Of a DNA stretch of 64,000 nt, positions 24,297-33,334 are shown piece after piece. A program made the translations under genes and the position numbers. The notes below the pieces were generated by a model. That model was not told where the DNA came from. It saw only the letters and a list, made by a program, of their open reading frames with translations, and did no database searches. Every line of letters begins with the position of its first letter. The first letter of the stretch is position 1. This stretch comes from Streptomyces rubiginosohelvolus (lineage in GTDB: Bacteria; Actinomycetota; Actinomycetes; Streptomycetales; Streptomycetaceae). The DNA lies in the NCBI RefSeq assembly GCF_014649875.1, contig NZ_BMTW01000001.1, positions 1,364,001 through 1,428,000 of the forward strand, read 5' to 3'.

Positions 24297-25286
24297 ATGT
24301 ATGCGATCACGATTCCCGAACCCGGTGGCCCCGAGGCGCTCGTCTGGGCCGAGGTGCCCGATCCCGTACCCGGTGACGGCGAGGTCCTCGTCGAGGTCGT
24401 CGCCGGCGCTGTGAACCGTGCCGACGTGCTCCAGCGGCAGGGCTTCTACGATCCGCCGCCCGGCGCCTCCCCCTACCCCGGTCTGGAGTGCGCGGGCCGT
24501 ATCGTCGCGCTCGGTCCCGGGGTGACGGGGTGGGCGGTCGGCGACGCCGTGTGCGCGCTGCTGGCGGGCGGCGGTTACGCGGAGAAGGTCGCCGTTCCGG
24601 CCGGCCAGCTCCTCCCCGTACCGGAGGGCGTCGGCCTGGTGGAGGCCGCGGCGCTGCCCGAGGTCACCGCGACGGTGTGGTCCAACGTCTTCATGGTGTC
24701 CCACCTGCGCCCCGGCGAGACCTTCCTGGTGCACGGCGGCTCCAGCGGCATCGGCACGATGGCGATCCAGCTGGCGAAGGCGGTCGGGGCCCGGGTCGCG
24801 GTCACGGCGGGCAGCCCGGAGAAGCTCGCCCGGTGCGCCGAACTGGGGGCGGACATCCTCATCAACTACCGCGAGCAGGACTTCGTCGAGGAGCTCCGGG
24901 AGAACACCGCGGGAGCGGGTGCCGACGTCATCCTGGACCTGATCGGCGCCAAGTACCTGGATCGGAACGTCCAGGCGCTCGCCGTCAACGGCCGCCTCGC
25001 GATCATCGGTCTCCAGGGCGGCGCCAAGGGCGAGCTGAACCTCGGCGCCCTGCTGACCAAGCGGGCCGCCGTCACCGCGACCTCTCTGCGGGGCCGCCCG
25101 CTCCAGGAGAAGGCCGCCATCGTCGCCGCCGTACGCGAGCACGTGTGGCCGTTGATCGGCGGCGGGGTGGTCAAGCCCGTGGTGGACCGGACGCTGCCGA
25201 TGGCGGACGCCGCCGAGGCCCACCGGGTGCTGGAGTCCAGTGCGCACATCGGCAAGGTCCTGCTGGTGGCGCCGTCGGGCGGCTGA
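24297..25286 (+). CDS. NADPH:quinone oxidoreductase family protein (zinc-free MDR)
   Basis: A 329-aa medium-chain dehydrogenase/reductase of the quinone reductase / TP53I3-like branch. NRADVLQRQGFYDPPPGASP and YPGLECAGRIVALGPGV form the catalytic N-terminal domain without zinc-binding Cys clusters. VHGGSSGIGTMAIQLAKAVGA is the NADPH Rossmann loop. It likely reduces quinones in the cytosol. A strong bidirectional terminator follows. Confidence 0.92.
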   Translation: MYAITIPEPGGPEALVWAEVPDPVPGDGEVLVEVVAGAVNRADVLQRQGFYDPPPGASPYPGLECAGRIVALGPGVTGWAVGDAVCALLAGGGYAEKVAVPAGQLLPVPEGVGLVEAAALPEVTATVWSNVFMVSHLRPGETFLVHGGSSGIGTMAIQLAKAVGARVAVTAGSPEKLARCAELGADILINYREQDFVEELRENTAGAGADVILDLIGAKYLDRNVQALAVNGRLAIIGLQGGAKGELNLGALLTKRAAVTATSLRGRPLQEKAAIVAAVREHVWPLIGGGVVKPVVDRTLPMADAAEAHRVLESSAHIGKVLLVAPSGG

Positions 25287-25294
25287 TCAGGGCC

Positions 25295-25327
25295 GTTCCC
25301 GGTCCGGGCCTGGCCCGGACCGGGAAC
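25295..25327. terminator. Bidirectional terminator
   Basis: A perfect 16-bp stem (25295-25310 with 25312-25327) between the convergent oxidoreductase and bpa genes. Confidence 0.88.
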
Positions 25328-25337
25328 GGACGCGGAT

Positions 25338-25886
25338 TTACAGATACGGGCCCGAACGGATCGGGCCGTGCGGGTCCGCGCCGCCTTCCTCGTCCTCGTG
25401 GGTCATTCCGGGCGGCAGGGCGCGGCGCATCTGCTCCAGCTGGGCGCGGGCCGCCATCTGCTGGGCGAACAGCGCCGTCTGGATGCCGTGGAAGAGGCCC
25501 TCCAGCCAGCCCACGAGCTGGGCCTGGGCGATCCGCAGCTCGGCCTCGGAGGGCACCGACTCCTCGGTGAACGGCAGGGAGAGCCGCTCCAGCTCCTCGA
25601 CCAGCTCGGGCGCCAGGCCGTCCTCCAGCTCCTTCACGGAGCTGGCGTGGATCTCCTTGAGCCTGACCCGGCTCGCCTCGTCGAGAGGAGCCGCCCTGAC
25701 CTCCTCCAGAAGCTGCTTGATCATGCTGCCGATGCGCATGACCTTCGCGGGCTGTTCCACCATTTCCGTCACCGGGACCTCGCGCGACTCGTCGTCACTG
25801 GCACCGCCGCCGATAGCCATTCCGTCCTGGCCCACGACAAGGACCTGCGGGTGCTCCTGCGACCGGTCATTCCTCGGCATTTCCAT
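25338..25886 (-). CDS. bpa: Bacterial proteasome activator Bpa/PafE
   Basis: A 182-aa protein matching the ring-forming, ATP-independent activator of the actinobacterial 20S proteasome. The helical core (VMRIGSMIKQLLEEVRAAPLDEASRVRLKEIH, positions about 50-81, and AELRIAQAQLVGWLEGLFHGIQTALFAQQMA, about 118-148) is highly conserved. The C-terminus ends SGPYL, equivalent to the GQYL docking tail of the mycobacterial protein; the penultimate Tyr is kept. It would feed unfolded proteins into the proteasome. ATG 25886 is chosen; ATG 25880 is an alternative. Confidence 0.9.
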   Translation of the reverse strand: MEMPRNDRSQEHPQVLVVGQDGMAIGGGASDDESREVPVTEMVEQPAKVMRIGSMIKQLLEEVRAAPLDEASRVRLKEIHASSVKELEDGLAPELVEELERLSLPFTEESVPSEAELRIAQAQLVGWLEGLFHGIQTALFAQQMAARAQLEQMRRALPPGMTHEDEEGGADPHGPIRSGPYL

Positions 25887-25926
25887 GCCGCCATTGTCTC
25901 GCACACGTGCCGTACACCACGTTGGT

Positions 25927-25962
25927 GCCCCCGAAAACGGAAGATCCACCGTTTTCGGGGGC
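25927..25962 (-). terminator. Terminator after the ABC permease gene
   Basis: A perfect 14-bp stem GCCCCCGAAAACGG (25927-25940) with its complement (25949-25962) and an 8-nt loop, between the permease stop and the bpa start. Confidence 0.82.
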
Positions 25963-25996
25963 GCCGGAACCCTTCCGGGAGCCCCGGACGGGCCGT

Positions 25997-28858
25997 TCAG
26001 CCCGCGCGCCGGGCCAGGGTCACCCGGGAGCTGGTGAGAGCGGCGGCCAGCAGACCGGCGAGCACCGGGACGACCAGGGCCAGCAGCCCGACGGTCTCCC
26101 ACGGCATCACGATCGGCGTGTACGCCGACTGCATCGGGTCCTCCCGCATCTTCTCCAGCGCCGCGCGCAGGTCGGTCAGACGCAGGGCGACCGCGGGGAC
26201 GAGTCCCGCCGCCGTTCCCAGCAGGACCCCGGTCAGGGCGACGACCAGGCACTGGAAGCCCGACAGCGAACGCCGTACGCCCGGGGGCGCTCCCACCGCG
26301 CTGAGCGTGGTGAGGTCAGCCTCCGCGTCGGCCTTGGACAGCCCGGTCGTGATGGCCGCCGCGCCCAGGGTCACCACTCCGGCGAAGAGGGCGAGGATCA
26401 GCAGGATCGTGTCGGTGTCGTCGTCAGTCCGGAACTGGTCGTTCGAGCTCATCAGGTACGCACGGTTCCCGGCCTGGTCGAGCGCCGCATGGGCGGCCTG
26501 GGTCTCGGCGTCCGTGGCGTCGCGGGCCAGCGTGTAGAAACTGCCGTACTCCTCGACGTGCAGCCCGAGCCGCGCGGCGGTCTTCTCCGGCATGATCATC
26601 CGGATGCCGGGGGTCGCCGCGAAGCGGTCCGGTGCGACGTACACCTTCAGCTGGTCCGTGGTGGTGCGGGCCTTGCCGGGGTGCAGGGCCCGGTTCTTCT
26701 TGTCCCGGTCGTTGTAGAGGTGGGTGGCCTTGAGGGTGACCTCGCCGTTCTTCGCGTACGCCGGGTTCAGCAGAACGGGGGTGCCTGCGGCCAGGGCTTT
26801 CGCCGCCGCCGGGTCGTCGAGCTTCGCGTAGGTGTCGAGGATGTCCGGGCCGCCGATGACGATCTTGTGTTCACCGGTGCCGAACGCGACCATCGTGTAG
26901 TTCTCGTCCATGCAGGCCGGGGAGTTCATCATCCGCTTGTGCTCGTCGGCGGAGAGCCGCAGGGCGAGTTCCTTGGCGCCCTTTCCTTTGAGCGGGCAGC
27001 TGTGGCCCTTGCCGGTGGGCTTGACGAGTTCGAGGGTGCCGCAGCCGTTCTCCTCCTCGTAGTAGACCGAGCAGTCGCTGCCGGCCCAGACCCGCCCGAA
27101 GTCGGCGGGCCTGCCGCTGACCGGGTAGTTCTGCTCGACGGCCGCCCGGGAGCGGGGGAGGTCGGCGTCCGCGCCGACGTCGGAGGCCGCCACCGCGACG
27201 GTGCCCGGCGTCATGTTGGGGACGAAGTCGTACGCCTGCTGGGCGGCGTTGCTGCTGGTGTACGTGGCGATGGCGACGCTGCCCGCGACGGCCGCCATCA
27301 CGGCGGCGACGGCGGGAGCCGTCCGGCCGCGGTTGCGGGCCGCGTCGCGCAGGGCGATCCGGGGCGTCAGCGGGAGCCGTCGGCCGAGCCGGCCGAGGAA
27401 GCCGACGATCACCGGGATGCAGCCGAGCACGCCCAGTTCGGCCAGGACGGAACCGCCGGCGACGAACGTGGTGTCGCCGGCCACCCCGCCGTAGACCGCG
27501 ATGCCGACGCCCGCGACGAGCGCGATGACGCCGATCACGGGCAGGACGCGGGAGCTGCGACGGGTGCCGCGCCGGCCGCTGAGCGACTCCAGGACCGACT
27601 GACGGCCCGCGACGATCGCCGGGGCGAGCGCGGCGAGGACGCCGGTGACCAGCCCGAGCGCGGCGATGCCGAGGATCTCCCAGGGCTGCACGGTCAGCTC
27701 GCCGAAGCGGCGGCCGGTGAAGTCCTCGATCATCGGGCGGAACAGGGCGGTCAGACCGAACCCGGCGCCGACGCCGGCCAGCGCGCCGACCCCGCCGAGC
27801 ACCGCGCCGCCCGCGAGCACCACGGCCCGGACCTGGCCCCGGCTGCCGCCGCACGAGCCGACCAGTCCCAGTTGCCGCCGCGAACGGCGGGCGCCCACGG
27901 CGAACGCCGGACCGGCCAGCAGCACGATCTCCAGGACGGCCATGGCGGCCACGGTGATGACCGCCGCGGTCGTCTCCGTCTCGGTGGAGTACCCGCCGCT
28001 CAACCCGGCCATCGGGACCTCGGAGTCCGGCGGCGGGTTCAGGACGACCTGGCGGGACGTGACCACCACGCCTTGCTCGTTGGCCGCGAGGATGTCCTGC
28101 CAGGTCACGCCCGCCCCGGCCGGGCCCTTCACCAGCCAGTACGGATCGCCCGGCTGGGGCGGCAGGATCGACTGGTCGCGGTCGGCGGCCTTCTGCCACG
28201 GGGCGATGACCGAGCCGGGGAGCGCGTAGAGGGCGTCGGCCCGCAGGTCGGCGGGGAGTTCGACCGTGCCGGTGAGGGTGTAGGTCTGCTCGGGGCCGCG
28301 CACGGTGACGCGGTCGCCGATGGACAGCCCGGCCGCCTCGGCGAAGTCCGAGGTCGCGGCGATCTCGTCGCGCCGGCTCGGGTAGGCGCCGTCGGTCAGC
28401 TCGATGCGGCCGCGCAGCATCGGGTCGGAGATGCGCAGCTCGGTGATCTCGGTGTCGGCGATGCCGTGCCGGGTGGTCACCGACGCGGGCAGACTCCGCT
28501 CGGTCAGATACCGCGAGCCCTCCGGGAAGGCGGCCGGCACGTCCACCGGCTTCGCCTGCTCCTCGGGGGTCGGGTCCGGGGCTCCCTCGGGGGTGCTCCA
28601 GTTGATGCCGTCGGGCATCTGATGGATCTTCACCGGGCCGATGCCCGTGGCCTGGAATCCGGCGTCGGCCGACCCCAGCTCCGCCGTCAGCTCCTCGGCC
28701 TTGGTGGGCAGGGCGCTGCGATAGGTGAGGTCGGCGGCGGTCACGCCGAGGACCGGCAGGGCGATCATCGCGACGACCAGGGCGCTGCGGCCCTTGGCCC
28801 GTGCCGCGTCGCGCCGGGCTATGCGGAAGGCTGCGCGCCAGCCGGGGAGCGGGTTCAC
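25997..28858 (-). CDS. ABC transporter permease, FtsX/MacB-like, with large extracytoplasmic domains
   Basis: A 953-aa multi-pass protein. An N-terminal helix (SALVVAMIALPVLGVTAADL) is followed by a large extracytoplasmic region, a first FtsX-type block of helices in the middle, a second extracytoplasmic region and a C-terminal FtsX block (ILALFAGVVTLGAAAITTG and the final LLALVVPVLAGLLAAALTSS). This two-FtsX layout is typical of actinobacterial exporters of peptides, lipids or antibiotics. GTG 28858 overlaps the ATPase stop by 4 nt (GTGA). Confidence 0.9.
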   Translation of the reverse strand: MNPLPGWRAAFRIARRDAARAKGRSALVVAMIALPVLGVTAADLTYRSALPTKAEELTAELGSADAGFQATGIGPVKIHQMPDGINWSTPEGAPDPTPEEQAKPVDVPAAFPEGSRYLTERSLPASVTTRHGIADTEITELRISDPMLRGRIELTDGAYPSRRDEIAATSDFAEAAGLSIGDRVTVRGPEQTYTLTGTVELPADLRADALYALPGSVIAPWQKAADRDQSILPPQPGDPYWLVKGPAGAGVTWQDILAANEQGVVVTSRQVVLNPPPDSEVPMAGLSGGYSTETETTAAVITVAAMAVLEIVLLAGPAFAVGARRSRRQLGLVGSCGGSRGQVRAVVLAGGAVLGGVGALAGVGAGFGLTALFRPMIEDFTGRRFGELTVQPWEILGIAALGLVTGVLAALAPAIVAGRQSVLESLSGRRGTRRSSRVLPVIGVIALVAGVGIAVYGGVAGDTTFVAGGSVLAELGVLGCIPVIVGFLGRLGRRLPLTPRIALRDAARNRGRTAPAVAAVMAAVAGSVAIATYTSSNAAQQAYDFVPNMTPGTVAVAASDVGADADLPRSRAAVEQNYPVSGRPADFGRVWAGSDCSVYYEEENGCGTLELVKPTGKGHSCPLKGKGAKELALRLSADEHKRMMNSPACMDENYTMVAFGTGEHKIVIGGPDILDTYAKLDDPAAAKALAAGTPVLLNPAYAKNGEVTLKATHLYNDRDKKNRALHPGKARTTTDQLKVYVAPDRFAATPGIRMIMPEKTAARLGLHVEEYGSFYTLARDATDAETQAAHAALDQAGNRAYLMSSNDQFRTDDDTDTILLILALFAGVVTLGAAAITTGLSKADAEADLTTLSAVGAPPGVRRSLSGFQCLVVALTGVLLGTAAGLVPAVALRLTDLRAALEKMREDPMQSAYTPIVMPWETVGLLALVVPVLAGLLAAALTSSRVTLARRAG

Positions 28859-29637
28859 GCGGTGGCCTCGGTGGTTCCGGCGGCGAGCAGGGAGTCGGCT
28901 CCCGTGGTCACCGTCTGGTCGACGATCGAGCCGTCCCGGAGGAACACGACCCGGTCGGCCCAAGCCGCGTACCGGGGCTCATGGGTCACCATGACGCCGG
29001 CCGCGCCCTGGTCGCAGCGGGTGCGCAGGAGGGCGAGGACGGCCTCGCCGGTCTCGGAGTCGAGCGCTCCGGTCGGCTCGTCGGCGAGGACGAGGCGCCG
29101 GTCGCCGACTAGGGCGCGGGCGATGGCGACGCGCTGCTGCTGGCCGCCGGACATCTCGTCGGGGAAACGGTCGGCGATCTCCTCCAGCTTCATCTCGGCC
29201 AGTGCGGCGAGGGCCTCCTTGCGGGCCTTGCGCACGGAGACGCCGTCGAGTTCGCGGGGCAGCGCGATGTTCTCGGCGGCGGTCAGGGCGGGGATGAGGT
29301 TGTAGTCCTGGAAGACGTAGCCGACGCTGCGGCGGCGCAGGGCCGCCATGCCCTTCGGGCCGAGGGCGGCGATGTCCTGGCCCTCGATGACGACCTGGCC
29401 GCTCGTGGCGGTGTCGAGCCCGCCCGCCAGGGTCAGCAGGGTGGACTTGCCGGAGCCGGAGGGGCCCATCACGGCGACCAGTTCGCCGGGGTGCACCGAG
29501 AGGTGGACCCCGCGCAGGGCGTGCACCTCGGCGACGCCGGAGCCATGGGTACGGGTCAGCGCCCGCAGTTCGAGTACGGGGCTGCCGCCGGGCGTCCCGG
29601 AGGACGACGGGGGCGGTGGGGTGGCGGACGTGGGCAT
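28855..29637 (-). CDS. ABC transporter ATPase (LolD/MacB type)
   Basis: A 260-aa nucleotide-binding subunit: Walker A GPSGSGKST, Q-loop YVFQDYNLIP, signature MSGGQQQRVAIARAL, Walker B LVLADEPTGALD, H-loop MVTHEPR. It powers the FtsX-like permease encoded immediately downstream. A PadR regulator lies upstream on the same strand. Confidence 0.96.
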   Translation of the reverse strand: MPTSATPPPPSSSGTPGGSPVLELRALTRTHGSGVAEVHALRGVHLSVHPGELVAVMGPSGSGKSTLLTLAGGLDTATSGQVVIEGQDIAALGPKGMAALRRRSVGYVFQDYNLIPALTAAENIALPRELDGVSVRKARKEALAALAEMKLEEIADRFPDEMSGGQQQRVAIARALVGDRRLVLADEPTGALDSETGEAVLALLRTRCDQGAAGVMVTHEPRYAAWADRVVFLRDGSIVDQTVTTGADSLLAAGTTEATA

Positions 29638-29714
29638 GACGGGTGGTTCCCCCTAGGAACACCTGGTGACGAACCAGGAATGGTCTGGGTCGGGCAGAAG
29701 CGGCGGCGCCGGTG

Positions 29715-30338
29715 TCAGCGCTGGGAGCGGGTCCGGTCGGCCAGCGCACGGGCCGGTCCGCGGGTGGCCGCGGGGCCGGGCTCGGCGGAGGGCTCGGTGG
29801 CGGCGGCCTCGGCGAGGCGGACGAGCCGGGACTCGCAGTGGTCGAGCCACCGGGCCTCGGCCTCCGCCTGGAAGATCAGCTGCTCCACGACGAGGAGCCA
29901 GGCCACCTCGTCCCGGTTGGCGGGGACGTCGGCCAGGGCCTGGGCCTTGAGCCGGGTGTAGTCCTGCATCGCCTTGAGCGTGTGGTGGCGCTGGGACTGG
30001 ATGACGTCCCGGATGTCGACGCCCGGGGCTCCCACGGCCATGGCGAGCTTGATGGCGAGTTCGTCGCGGGGCGGACTGGTGCGGTCCACGGGGGTCTCGA
30101 ACCAGCTGCGCAGTTCGGCGCGGCCCTCGTCGGTGATGGCGTAGAGATCGTGCCCGGCGTCGTCCGCGCCGTCCTGGACGACCAGGCCGTCGCGCTCCAG
30201 ACGGCTGAGCGTCGTGTAGACCTGGCCGACGTTCAGGGGCCAGGTGGAGCCGGTGCGCGACTCGAACTCGGTGCGGAGCTGGGACCCGTAACGAGGGCCC
30301 CGCTCCAGCAGGGCCAGCAGGCCGTGGCGAATGGACAT
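29715..30338 (-). CDS. PadR-family transcriptional regulator
   Basis: A 207-aa PadR-like repressor: winged HTH (MSIRHGLLALLERGPRYGSQ, LNVGQVYTTLSRLERDGLV) and a Vir-type C-terminal helical domain (ELAIKLAMAVGAPGVDIRDV). The upstream frame is spurious; ATG 30338 matches the family's conserved start. Two tandem palindromes overlap the start, so autoregulation is likely. PadR genes often control adjacent ABC exporters, as here. Confidence 0.92.
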   Translation of the reverse strand: MSIRHGLLALLERGPRYGSQLRTEFESRTGSTWPLNVGQVYTTLSRLERDGLVVQDGADDAGHDLYAITDEGRAELRSWFETPVDRTSPPRDELAIKLAMAVGAPGVDIRDVIQSQRHHTLKAMQDYTRLKAQALADVPANRDEVAWLLVVEQLIFQAEAEARWLDHCESRLVRLAEAAATEPSAEPGPAATRGPARALADRTRSQR

Positions 30339-30360
30339 ACTGAGTATGTATACCGAGTAT
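30337..30360 (-). promoter_or_regulatory. Tandem PadR operator palindromes
   Basis: ATACTGAGTAT (30337-30347) and ATACCGAGTAT (30350-30360) are two 11-bp ATAC-N3-GTAT palindromes separated by 2 bp. The first overlaps the PadR start codon. The A/T-rich run also supplies a -10-like TATACA on the minus strand. Confidence 0.72.
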
Positions 30361-30408
30361 GTTCGTCCTGGCAAGTCCCGTCGGAGCCGGAACCGCAGGG
30401 TGCGACGC

Positions 30409-31158
30409 TCAGTTCGCGCGGCGCATACGGAACGCGAGGAAGCCGAGTCCCAGCCCGACCAGGGCGATGCCCGTACCGAGCGAGACCTCCTGCACCCGCC
30501 GGACGGCAGCCGCGTCCAGCGCCTGCCCGGACCGTTGTCCCGGATCGCTGAACGCGTCGGGCGGCGGGGTGGAAGCAGGCAGGTCAACGAGGTCCGCGAT
30601 CCCCTCGTCGGTCTCCTCCGGCGGGTCCTCCGCGACGGGATCCTCGGCCCGCGCCAGCTCCATCGGCGACAGCGAGCGCCCGGGACGCGCCTTGCCTGCC
30701 CCGGCCTCGCGCCCGGCCAGGGGGGCGGTCGACCCGGATACGTCGGGCGAAGCGGAAGGGGAGGAAGAGGGCTCCGGTGCGTCGGCCCCGGGCCCGGAAC
30801 CGGTTCCGCCGGGGGTCTGCGCGCCGTTTCCGGTCGCCGCCGGGGATGACGGGGCCGGTCCGGTCCCCGACGCTCCGGAAGCCGGGACGCCGGACGGCAG
30901 GGGCAGCGCGGAGGGGAGCGCCGAGGGCGACGCGGAGCCCGACGGGACCGACGGCGGAGAGGCCGACGAGGACGGGGCGGCGGACGCGGTGGCGGCGGGG
31001 CTCGACGTCCCCGGGGCCGTGGCGGTCACGGACGGCGGACCGTCGGGCGCCGAGGAACCGTGGGCGGGGCCGGCTGACGGCCCCAGCGCCGCTCCGGCCG
31101 CCGCCAGCAGACAGACCGCACACCTCGACGACCATGCGGCCGGGAGTCCTGGAGCCAT
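30409..31158 (-). CDS. Secreted, Ser/Pro/Ala-rich protein with a C-terminal membrane anchor
   Basis: A 249-aa protein with an N-terminal signal peptide (CAVCLLAAAGAALGPSAGPAHG), about 130 residues of low-complexity Ser/Pro/Ala/Gly sequence, a charged segment (SPMELARAEDPVAEDPPEETDEG, by position about 165-187), and a C-terminal transmembrane helix followed by RMRRAN. It looks like a wall-spanning stalk facing outside. No sortase LPxTG motif is seen. Function unknown. It follows the PASTA-kinase gene on the same strand, 188 bp downstream. Confidence 0.7.
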   Translation of the reverse strand: MAPGLPAAWSSRCAVCLLAAAGAALGPSAGPAHGSSAPDGPPSVTATAPGTSSPAATASAAPSSSASPPSVPSGSASPSALPSALPLPSGVPASGASGTGPAPSSPAATGNGAQTPGGTGSGPGADAPEPSSSPSASPDVSGSTAPLAGREAGAGKARPGRSLSPMELARAEDPVAEDPPEETDEGIADLVDLPASTPPPDAFSDPGQRSGQALDAAAVRRVQEVSLGTGIALVGLGLGFLAFRMRRAN

Positions 31159-31346
31159 GAGATCAGCGTCACACGGGCCCCTGCATCCGGCATCCCGGAC
31201 GCGGTATCCGGAAATCAGGGGCCTGTTACCGGTCCACGTACCGGTCCATGACGAAGATCCGGCGAGATCCGCGAACCGTAACGATCACCTTCGGACACCG
31301 ACGTTTCAGGACGGCATACCGATGGTCATGGGCGGCTCACCGGTGT

Positions 31347-32981
31347 TCAGGAAGGCTTCCCGGTGGAGACCTTCAGCTCGAAGTGGGCGCCGTGCTCGTC
31401 GACCGCCGCACCGGAGGACGGGAACTGGCCGACGACCTGGTCCTCGGCGTAGGTGTTGCCCGGCTCCTCGATGACCTTGATCGTCCAGCCCGCGGCGGCC
31501 GCGCACGACTTCGCCGACAGGATGTCCTTGTAGATGAAGTTGGGCGCGCGGACCTTCGCCGGGTCGTTGGAGTCCTCGGAGGCGTTCGAGCAGTCCGTTT
31601 CCTTCATCGTCCGGTTGCGCTCCGGCGGGCGGTAGCCCTCCACCTGCTCGGTGCCCGTCTCGCCGCCCTTGCCCGCCTCGTCGTCCTTGCCGTCGCCCTG
31701 GAGGGCGATCGCGGTGATCAGACCGCCGACGGCCAGCAGCGCCACGACGATCGAGCCGACGATGACCGGCATGTTCCGCTTCGAGCCGCCGCCCCCGGTG
31801 CTGCCCACGGCCGTCGTGTGCTGCGGGCTGATCGAGTACGGCGGCGGGGTCTGGTGCGACAGCTGGCCCGGGGTCGGGTAGCCCTGGACCTGGCCGGACT
31901 GCGGATAGCCGTAGCTCGGCGCGGGGGTGGGCTGGCTGTACGGCCCCGGCTGCTGGTGCGGATGCGGCTGGTACGGCGTCTGGACGCTGTGGGGCGCCGG
32001 GGTGCTCTGGTCGACCGGCGGGAACACCGCCGAGCCGACGCCGGAGCCGCTGTTGGCGGGCCCGCCGCCCGACACGATCATCGGGGCGCCGGTCTGGCCG
32101 CCGGAGGCGTTCAGCACGCGGGCGATCTCGTCGCGCATCGCGGCGGCGCTGGGGAAGCGCTCGTTCGGGTTCTTCTTGAGCGCGCGGGCGACGAGGGCGT
32201 CCATCGCCGGGGTGACCGACCGGTTGATGCTGGAGGGCGCGACCGGCTCCTCCTGCACATGCGCGTACGCGATGGCCAGCGGCGAGTCCGCGTCGAACGG
32301 GATCCGGCCGGTGAGCAGCTGGAAGAGCATGATCCCGACCGAGTACAGGTCGGACCGGGCGTCGACGCCGCGGCCGAGGGCCTGCTCGGGGGAGAGGTAC
32401 TGCGGGGTGCCGACGACCATGCCGGTCTGGGTCATCGAGGTGACACCGGACTGCATGGCGCGGGCGATGCCGAAGTCCATCACCTTGACGACGCCGCGCT
32501 TGGTCATCATCACGTTGCCCGGCTTGATGTCCCGGTGGACCAGGCCCATCTCGTGGCTGGTCTCCAGGGCGGCGAGCACGTCCGCCGTCACCTTGAGGGC
32601 CTTGTCGGCGGGCATCGCGCCGTGTGTGCGGATGTCGGCGGCCAGCACCGAGCCGAGCGGCTGCCCCTCGACGTACTCCATGACGATGTACGGCATCAGC
32701 GCACCGCCGAGCTCGTCCTCGCCGGTGTCGAAGACGGAGACGATGTTGGTGTGCTGGAGCTTGGCGACGGCCTGCGCCTCGCGCCGGAAGCGCTCGCGGA
32801 AGGACTGCTCGCGCCCGAGCTCGGTGTGCAGGGTCTTGATCGCGACCTGGCGGTCCAGGGCGGAGTCGTACGCCAGGTACACGGACGCCATTCCGCCCTC
32901 GCCGAGCAGGTCGCGCAGCTGGTAGCGGCCGCCCGCGACCGACCCGCCCGCATAGCGGCCCTGTGCGCCGTCCTGGCTCAT
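31347..32981 (-). CDS. Receptor-type Ser/Thr protein kinase with a PASTA-like domain (PknB family)
   Basis: A 544-aa membrane kinase. The kinase domain (about residues 20-280) has GEGGMASV, VAIKTL, HRDIKPGNV and DFGIARA. A Pro/Gln/Tyr-rich juxtamembrane linker leads to a transmembrane helix at about 402-425 (VIVGSIVVALLAVGGLITAI), then an external region with one PASTA-like repeat (DILSAKSCAAAAGWTIKVIEE ... GQFPSSGAAV, described by ends). PASTA domains bind muropeptides or lipid II, so it may sense the cell wall. It is divergent from a second kinase. Confidence 0.93.
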   Translation of the reverse strand: MSQDGAQGRYAGGSVAGGRYQLRDLLGEGGMASVYLAYDSALDRQVAIKTLHTELGREQSFRERFRREAQAVAKLQHTNIVSVFDTGEDELGGALMPYIVMEYVEGQPLGSVLAADIRTHGAMPADKALKVTADVLAALETSHEMGLVHRDIKPGNVMMTKRGVVKVMDFGIARAMQSGVTSMTQTGMVVGTPQYLSPEQALGRGVDARSDLYSVGIMLFQLLTGRIPFDADSPLAIAYAHVQEEPVAPSSINRSVTPAMDALVARALKKNPNERFPSAAAMRDEIARVLNASGGQTGAPMIVSGGGPANSGSGVGSAVFPPVDQSTPAPHSVQTPYQPHPHQQPGPYSQPTPAPSYGYPQSGQVQGYPTPGQLSHQTPPPYSISPQHTTAVGSTGGGGSKRNMPVIVGSIVVALLAVGGLITAIALQGDGKDDEAGKGGETGTEQVEGYRPPERNRTMKETDCSNASEDSNDPAKVRAPNFIYKDILSAKSCAAAAGWTIKVIEEPGNTYAEDQVVGQFPSSGAAVDEHGAHFELKVSTGKPS

Positions 32982-33334
32982 GACTTGCTTCCCCCTCGAC
33001 GGCGCGCGGTCGCACGCGGAGTTCCTGTCCGACCTGGTTACTGTCTGACGTGATTGCGTGCCGCGCGGTTCCGTACAACGCGATTACGCGCCAAGTCTGC
33101 CGTAGGGGTCCGACACGTCAAGCCGGGTGCCCGTTCCGTGACCCTACGCACAAGAAGCGTCTCGGAAGCGTTACAGGAAACGCATCAAAATCACGTGTAG
33201 GGCGCGCCGGGCGGTTCGATGATCCTGCCGGAGCGGAACCGTGGTGTCCGGCGGAGGCTGTAGCGTGACGTGGCAATGCAGCAAGGCACCGTGAGAACCC
33301 GCGGACGCGCGGACAGATACGACGGCGAGGACTG
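32982..33334. promoter_or_regulatory. Divergent intergenic region between two kinase genes
   Basis: A 353-bp gap with no convincing ORF or RNA gene. It must hold both promoters. Candidates are A/T-richer stretches around 33030-33060 (GGTTACTGTCTGACG) and TAGCGT at about 33261-33266 for the plus-strand gene. I see no strong palindrome and cannot assign an operator. Confidence 0.4.

Noticed and set aside
25907..29305. 1132-aa plus-strand frame opposite the ABC genes
   Set aside because: Antisense shadow: repeated Gly/Arg/Val-rich sequence, no domain, while the minus strand encodes clear FtsX and ATPase proteins.
31166..31215. GGCCCCTG/CAGGGGCC inverted repeat upstream of the secreted protein gene
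   Set aside because: The arms are only 8 bp with a 30-nt loop; too weak to call a terminator or operator.
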